Positions 58,265 to 64,000 of a stretch of DNA of 64,000 nucleotides are shown piece by piece. Each line of letters opens with the position of its first letter. Position 1 is the first letter of the stretch. Under the pieces are notes generated by a model. That model saw only the letters and a list, made by a program, of their open reading frames with translations. It searched no databases and was not told the DNA's origin. The position numbers were made by a program, and so were the translations under genes. Source of the stretch: Beroe forskalii (lineage: Eukaryota; Ctenophora; Nuda; Beroida; Beroidae); NCBI GenBank assembly GCA_011033025.1, contig WFMF01000205.1:1-64000 (forward strand), written 5' to 3'.

Positions 58265-58360
58265 TAAGAAATAGCTCCGGACCGCCCCTTATATACAACT
58301 CGTCTGTGGCTCATAACACGTGAAAATGCTGCGTCAAGGTCACGTGGACAGTCACGTGTG
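58265..58360 (-). promoter_or_regulatory. Candidate minus-strand promoter (TATA plus three E-boxes)
   Basis: On the minus strand, CACGTG motifs at 58353-58358, 58341-58346 and 58317-58322 are followed by TATATAAGGGG (58284-58294) and then a GC-rich stretch GGTCCGGAGC. This is the order of a TATA promoter firing leftwards, which would place the GTTAAC minisatellite just downstream of the start. No ORF follows, so any transcript may be non-coding. Confidence 0.4.
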
Positions 58361-58364
58361 TGCT

Positions 58365-58979
58365 AAAATAGCCTAATCTAGATTCAAATGTTACGCCCAT
58401 ACGTTAAGTAATGACAGCCAAACTGCCAGTATCCTTTTCACTATCAAATAGGAGCAAAAGCAGCATATACAGGGAATACATAATTAGCTAAAAATAGAAA
58501 CAGTTGCACACGCCCATGAACACCAAAGGAATGTGTATAACAAGATACTTAATGCCCGATTACGTAATCTGTTAATAAATATCATGATCACATACGCAGT
58601 CAAATATGCAATCTAAAAATAGCACATGTTTCGTTTATCTACTTCAAATGCCATACTTCACCTTACAACAAGTGTATAAATTTCAATAATTGATTGTTAT
58701 TTGACTGTTTCTCCTCGCTCTTTGACAAAGTTTGATAATTGAACAAATTCTATGTTGCTTTTTCTGTAATTCTACAATATTCGAACCCTTCCCTTTTATT
58801 TATATCTTCTTATTTTGGATTCTGACCTCTCCCCCCACATTTTTACCAGACCATGAGTTTCCCTGAAGATAATGTAGAATGTTGCCCGGCAGTATTTCTA
58901 TTTTTGTATCTCGTCCCCATAATACAAGGTTCATGAACTTATCCTTGCCAACCATAGATTTTCACTTGTTTTTGACCTC
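58365..58979. other. Upstream region of GPCR repeat array
   Basis: No exon supported. A degenerate relative of the array unit (TTACCAGACCATGAGTTTCCC) lies at about 58844-58865. Confidence 0.4.
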
Positions 58980-58984
58980 TCCCC

Positions 58985-59872
58985 TCATTTCACCAGGCCA
59001 TGGAATCCCTGACAGGCCACCCTCCCCCATATAACCATATCACCAGGCCATGGAATCCCTGACAGAAGACCCTCCCCACCTCTCCCACCTCCACCTCCCC
59101 CCCTATAATAACCATATCACCAGGCCATGGACTCTCTTGCAGAAGACCCACCCCACCTCCCCACCCCCCCACTATAGTAACCATATCACCAGGCCATGGA
59201 ATCCCTGACAGTAGACCCACCCCACCTCTCCCACCTCCCCCCCCCCCATATAATAACCATATCACCAGGCCAGATCTCCCACCCCTCCACCCCCCCCCAC
59301 TATAATAACCATATCACCAGGCCATGGACTCCCTGACAGTAGACCCACCCATCTCTCCCACCCTCCACCTCCCCCCCACTATAATAACCATATCACCAGG
59401 CCATGGACTCCCTGACAGAAGACCCACCACATCTCCCAGCCCCCCTCCCCTATAATAACCATATCACCAGGCCATGGACTCCCTGACAGAAGACCCACCA
59501 CATCTCTCCCACCCCTCCACCTCCCCCCCACTATAATAACCATATCACCAGGCCATGGACTCTCTTGCAGAAGACCCACCCCACCTCCCACCCCTCCACC
59601 TCCCCCCCACTATCGCCATATCACCAGGCCATGGAATCCCTGACAGTAGACCCACCCCACCTCTCCCCCCTCCACCTCCCCCGGCTCCCCACTATAATAA
59701 CCATATCACCAGGCCATGGACTCTCTTGCAGAAGACCCGCCCCACCTCCCACCCCTCCACCTCCCCCCACTATAATAACCATATCACCAGGCCATGGAAT
59801 CCTGACAGTAGACCCACCCACCTCTCCCCCTCCACCTCCCCCGGCTCCCCACTATAACCATTTCACCAGGCC
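58985..59872 (+). repeat. Minisatellite made of copies of the GPCR start exon with its acceptor
   Basis: Twelve tandem units, mostly 69-85 bp, lead up to the real first exon. Unit ATGs are at 59000, 59050, 59127, 59196, 59324, 59403, 59474, 59555, 59631, 59716 and 59794, with one unit near 59270 lacking the ATG. Each unit has a pyrimidine tract (CTCCACCTCCCCCCC), ACTATAATAACC that resembles a branch point, ATATCACCAG as 3' splice site, GCC, then ATGGA(A/C)TC...GCAGAAGACCCACC as in the exon. None of the upper ATG frames inspected continues in frame into the receptor. Confidence 0.95.
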
Positions 59873-61198
59873 ATGGAATCTCTGGCAGAAGACCCACCCC
59901 ACCTCTCCCAGCCCTCCACTGAAGTCCACTGGAAACTCTCCCTCCTTGTGGCTTTCAACTTACTAGTCATAACCGTGGGAATACTAGGTAACATTAATGA
60001 AAAGGATTCTTTGATAAGGTCCGCTAAAGTTTAAGTCCTTGGCTGGCGCCCTGGTCCGCCTTTCATGAACAGGGAGAGTCGCCGAGGAGCGGTCAGTGGA
60101 CTGCTGCTTTGCACTGGTATTTTACCATCAATATGAATATTTAAGGACAAAATTCAAAAAGCTCTGCCTGTCATTCATGACATCCAGGGTTGGAGTCTCG
60201 GGGAAATCATTACTCATAATTAGCGGTAAATTTGTAAGGGTAACCTTGGTAGTTCACCTTTTCCCATTCTACTGATATTCTAGGACGCATTTCATAGGGT
60301 GTAGCTCCTTAATTGAATATTTATATCACCAGGTAACGCGCTGATCCTCTACATCACCCTCCGTTGCAAAGACCACCTCCCTGGCACCTGCCACGCCACC
60401 CTGACTCTTGTGAAGCACCTCACGTGTAGCGACCTCCTCTGTCTCATCTTCCTCGGCATCCCTGCCCTCACTTTCTATCTCTGTGTGGCGTGCAATGGAG
60501 GTACAATGTGTCTTTATACGAACTATGTGAGACCAGCCCTCACTTCAGCGAACTTCAAGTTCGTCTTCCTGATCTCCTTACTCCGCCTCTTCCGGTGCGT
60601 GAAGCCTCGGACTGCAATGACGATACAACCCGTGTTTGTGGACATGAGTGCTATTGTGGTGTACCTGGTGTCAACAGGTGAGGGGATGTTGTCATACTTC
60701 ACCCTCCGTCGAGCTAACTTCACTCTCAGTCCGCATGGGTGTCATGTGATAGTGGGTGACACCACTGACAACGCCGTGATGATCGCACGGTTCATTCACA
60801 TCGGCGTTGCCATGGTGATACCCTTCGTGGGTACCATCGTTGCTAACGTGTGGTTATGGGTGGTAGCATGTCGGACTAATACCACTCACTCCAAACAAAA
60901 CGTTATAAAACCCATCATAGCAGTGAGTGTCATGTCAGGCATGGTTCTTGTTTCCTGGCTACCCTTCATCGTGTACATGTTCCAGCGATACATCTTCCAC
61001 ACCCAGTTCAACTTCGAGGAGACGGAAGAGGTTGCTTTCAACTTGGTGCTGCTGAGTGTTGCTAGCAACCCCATTATATACACCGTGTTTAACAAGACGT
61101 TGAGGGAGTTTCTGATGACGAGGATGAGGAGGGTGTCGAGAGTGGTGATGGGGACTCATGCGGTGTGCGTTACGAACAATAGCGGGGTCAGTTCCTGA
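59873..61198 (+). CDS. Class A (rhodopsin family) G protein-coupled receptor
   Basis: Exons 59873-59987 and 60333-61198, intron 345 bp (GTAACA...CACCAG), phase 1, product 326 residues and fully open. TM1 contains GILGNALILYITL (conserved Asn), TM2 LTCSDLL (conserved Asp) and TM3 starts at the Cys of GGTMCLY. The DRY position reads LRL in LLRLFRCVKP, keeping Arg. The second loop has NFT and a partner Cys (PHGCHV). TM5 has the Pro (VIPFVGT), TM6 has SWLPF in place of CWxP, and TM7 ends with a perfect NPIIY followed by a basic tail. It is a complete plasma-membrane receptor; the ligand cannot be told. The ATG lies three bases after TTTCACCAG, a strong 3' splice site. The minisatellite upstream repeats this very segment. 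The region around the stop codon (GGGGTCAGTTCCTGATT) is itself repeated at about 61219-61235 and partly at 61300-61319. Confidence 0.93.
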
Positions 61199-62506
61199 TT
61201 AGTGTTAAAAACAAGAGTGGGGTCAGTTCCTGATTGCTGGGGTGAGCCGTGAGCTCCTGAGAGTTGTTACAAACACAAAGTTACAAACAATAGTGGGGTT
61301 ACAATCAACAGTTCCTGATGGGGACTCCATCATTGATTTGAGAGAGTTGAGAGTTCCTGATGGACTGTAAAGTGTATTCTAGAGATGGAGGGGATGAGTT
61401 TTTGTGGAAACCGACCAATATATGAGAGCAATTATTGATGCTTGTAGAGTTGATTGGAGGCAATTAAATTGCACTGGCGAAGACTTGCTGGTGTTCAATG
61501 AATGATTTTTGGACGCCAAATCAATAGATATCATATTGGTAATTCAGTTGACAGTTGATAAATTTAAATGAGTATTCCTATACGCGTGACATAATTATTG
61601 AGAGTTTGATATATTATTATTATAGAGATTAGGTTATTATTGTTTTTTGCTATTCTATTAGTTTTTCATTATCACAATTATTATTTTGCTAATTTGTGCA
61701 GTTGTTGACTTGAAAAAAGATTCAGCTATTGTGATTATTGTATTTTCCAGCGAAATATTTTGAAAATTCAGTTTCTTCCATTTGATTGAAACATAAAATT
61801 GAAATTATACAGGATCCGTTGAAAGCTGCACTATGCCTCCTTGAAAAGATGAAATAAACTTCGATCGCGCGTACGATTAAATCCTCCAGCTTTTCATCAA
61901 ATAAATTGACAAGCGAAGTCAGAAAGTATCTGTCAAGCTGCATGGCAGCACACATCTATGCTGTTATTTTTACTTTCAGTCCATGAAATTAAATCAAATG
62001 TGTAGCGAAACACTCACAATATCGATGTGTGCGATTTATTGCACGTAAAAAGATACATGCGATTCGAAGTTTTTGTGCGCCACAACATGAAAAGTTAGTC
62101 ATGCATTCGCTACGCCATGGAAGTATGGAAGTGTGGAAGATCTATAAATATGAAGAAAAACTCTACATAAATTGTCATTATTTGTTTTTCTAAATTGTAG
62201 GAAATGAAGATTAGCATGATTGCAGATTAATCAATATCCCCCGCGATGTTCGAACCAATTAATCACCAAGCCAATATGATAAACGTTGCCATGATGATTA
62301 TTAATAAACTATTAAACATACTTGATCAACTTGAGCAAGCAAAACAAACAATGGTTTAACACAAAACAGAGGTGCCCGTCTGGAATTTCATCCAATAACA
62401 ACGGTTTAAAATGCAAAACATTGATTTATCACGTTTATTTAGCGAAATAATTGAAGCTGATATGCCTTGTTTTGAGCAAAACATACACACAATATAATAT
62501 TAATAT
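61199..62506. other. 3' flank between convergent genes
   Basis: After the short stop-region repeats (to about 61320), unique AT-rich sequence with no gene. It separates the + strand GPCR from the minus-strand gene ending at 62507. Confidence 0.4.
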
Positions 62507-63407
62507 TCACCCGGTGGAATTTGAGGTGAAGTAAACAGGCTGAGGGGCCAGGGATTTCCTGCTTTTCGTGCTACTTTTCCGCCTGACCCTACAGGAAATA
62601 GACAGGAGATAAGGAGTCAGGTTTCGTGAAAAAACCTTGTATTTTATTCCAAGGTCTAATATAACGTAGGTGTTCTTTGCTCGCTGTTTACTAGCAGAAC
62701 ACTTTGCACGCTACAACAACGCGTTGCTAGGCACACAACACGTTGCTGAGAACCTATCACGCGTTGCCAGGCACACAACACGTTGCTAAGAACCTATCAC
62801 ACGTTGTTAGCATCAGATCACTGATTACGAGTATACGAGATAAGACACGAGATAAAACACGAGATAAAACACGAGATAAGACACGAGATAAGACACGAGA
62901 TAAGACACGAGATAAAACACGAGATAAAACACGAGATAAAACACGAGATAAAACACGAGATAAAACACGAGATAAAACACGAGATAAAACACGAGATAAG
63001 ACTCACGAAGAAGGGGTGGATATGCCGAGGGTAGACCAATAATCCTGCTTGCTCTCCGTCTCATCCCAGTTAACTTCCCCTTCCTCCTCCTCTCCGATTA
63101 TACTCCCCTCATCACTAGACCTGCGTGGTGGGATATTATAGGAGCGGGGGTGAACCCCCAAAAGACAATGATAAACCTTGCCCAAGAATACTAGAATAGG
63201 AAAATTATGGTGAAGTGTGTTCCTTTTTTCTCCTTTTCAATGCGATTCCACCTTCTCAATTTAATGAGACATTGAGACACACTATGCACTCAATTTGCAT
63301 CATAATATTCTCAGGTTTACTAACTCGTCTGATCCTGAGAGAGGTCGGGCAGGTCTCCAGTTCTCTCTCGAGTAGGTTGGTTTCCTCTCCGCAATGATTG
63401 CATCTTC
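62507..63407 (-). CDS. Last three exons of a minus-strand gene (partial), product not recognised
   Basis: Exons complement(63325..63407), (63007..63120) and (62507..62588) join in phases 2 and 2 with GT-AG sites (CCTCAG, GA|GTTAGT; ACGCAG, TTC|GTGAGT; CCTGTAG). The first reads EDAIIAERKPTYSRENW, the second is acidic (EGSIIGEEEEGEVNWDETE), and the last is basic and ends PVYFTSNSTG at a TGA (62509-62507). Without the last splice, a stop follows two codons later at 63005, so the alternative is a shorter C-terminus. The acidic and basic tails suggest a cytoplasmic or nuclear protein. The gene continues beyond the right edge of the window. The short AATATTAATATTATATTG stretch after the stop may hold the poly-A signal. 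Confidence 0.65.
62700..62815. repeat. Two-copy repeat of about 46 bp
   Basis: CACACAACACGTTGCT and GAGAACCTATCAC (or AAGAACCTATCAC) occur twice in tandem, with a third partial ACACGTTGTTAG. Located in the last intron of the minus-strand gene. Confidence 0.85.
62829..63002. repeat. 12-bp minisatellite (ACACGAGATAAA)n next to a 5' splice site
   Basis: About 14 copies of a 12-bp unit, alternating ACACGAGATAAA and ACACGAGATAAG. Because 12 is a multiple of three, frames on both strands stay open (RDKT repeats on +). It begins within a few bases of the donor GTGAGT of the minus-strand exon at 63007-63120. Confidence 0.95.
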
Positions 63408-63409
63408 CT

Positions 63410-64000
63410 GAGGACGACAGAGGGGAAATGAGTCCTTGTGAGATACTAATAATGAACACATTGTATACAATGTGTACAGTTTAATGTACATTCCAATGTA
63501 CATTCTAATGCGTACTGTGTAGAATACAATGTAGAATACAACACGTACATGGAGAAGTTTTAATAACTACAGAGTACATTGTTTATATGCATAGCGCACA
63601 ATTGTTTTGAGATGTGAGGTGTCACAAACTTGTCAAATTTCCCATGGGAATCAACTCGGCCAGCATAATTGCGATAAACGATGTGGACACGTAATGTTGA
63701 ATGCTTTTGATGATATTGAAGAATCAAAACAAGAATTAATGTTCATAATAATTGAACATTTTACACAGGGCCAGTTAAAAAAGACTTGATATACAAAGAA
63801 GGTAGTAGGTAAACAAGACAGTTGAATTGTCGATTGGTTGTGGTGAAACCATGACATATGACTGATTTATATTGTTCTTACACATTGACTTTTCGTTAAA
63901 GACAAGAATTTCAATGTTTGCTTGTTAGCATTATGATAGTTTCTTTATTTTCTTGTATTCCACAGGCGTCAAGCATATGCAATATAAAAAGTGCAGGTGA
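63410..64000. other. Right edge, probably intron of the minus-strand gene
   Basis: GTACATT/AATGTAC phrases recur several times at 63454-63550. No further exon can be placed with agreeing phase. Confidence 0.35.

Noticed and set aside
59565-59966. 133-codon ORF across the GPCR start-exon array
   Set aside because: It runs through splice acceptors in the wrong frame for the receptor and reflects the repeat unit.
62743-63042. 99-codon ORF with RDKT repeats, and ORFs on the other strand
   Set aside because: It is the translation of the 12-bp minisatellite, open in several frames only because the unit length is a multiple of three.

Overview
This window looks like nuclear DNA of an invertebrate animal. 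Genes are split by short GT-AG introns (about 100-400 bp, some several kb). The encoded domains are animal-type: rhodopsin-family and LGR-like 7TM receptors, LDL-receptor class A repeats, sushi, SRCR and galectin-like folds. Base composition is AT-rich, and tandem repeats and transposon fossils fill the intergenic space. I cannot name the species. Start codons placed directly behind a 3' splice site would fit a lineage that uses spliced-leader trans-splicing (ctenophores and hydrozoans are examples), but that is inference. One run of 100 N lies at 20419-20518.

Layout. 1-10.9 kb: mostly repeats, two paired-CRE modules near 2.1-2.3 kb, a CCAAT-box array at 5.36-5.49 kb with a small ORF behind it, a 400-bp polypurine tract and a hairpin element. 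10.95-12.13 kb: an intact divergent class A GPCR on the + strand (two exons). 13.5-34.5 kb: a long minus-strand locus of many small exons, possibly one gene. It contains a roughly 2.7-kb duplication on either side of the N gap that gives two versions of one exon. A 1.9-kb long-TIR DNA transposon, a 60-bp-arm hairpin and several minisatellites sit in its introns. 35.0-42.2 kb: two adjacent + strand genes, a secreted galectin-like/sushi/galectin-like/SRCR protein and an LDLa-bearing LGR/RXFP-like receptor. 44.4-48 kb: scattered minus-strand exons of an unrecognised gene with an E-box/CCAAT promoter-like cluster upstream. 49-51.6 kb: a broken Penelope-like element in inverted-repeat form. 54.9-56.6 kb: a fold-back repeat. 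57.8-58.4 kb: a GTTAAC minisatellite beside a minus-strand promoter-like site. 58.98-61.2 kb: a canonical class A GPCR whose start-codon exon has been amplified about 12-fold upstream. 62.5-63.4 kb: the last three exons of a minus-strand gene that continues beyond the window.

Two features stand out. First, a dispersed 43-bp module occurs at least 14 times on both strands: two CREB/ATF-type TGACGTCA sites separated by a fixed 27-bp spacer in 13 of the 14. Second, tandem repeats repeatedly sit on exon edges and copy splice sites, and in one case copy the start codon with its acceptor. Several reading frames (one exon of the secreted lectin, five places in the LDLa receptor, one in the minus-strand gene) are shifted at short homopolymers while protein conservation continues on both sides. 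This points to consensus indels in the assembly or, for the LDLa receptor, very recent decay.
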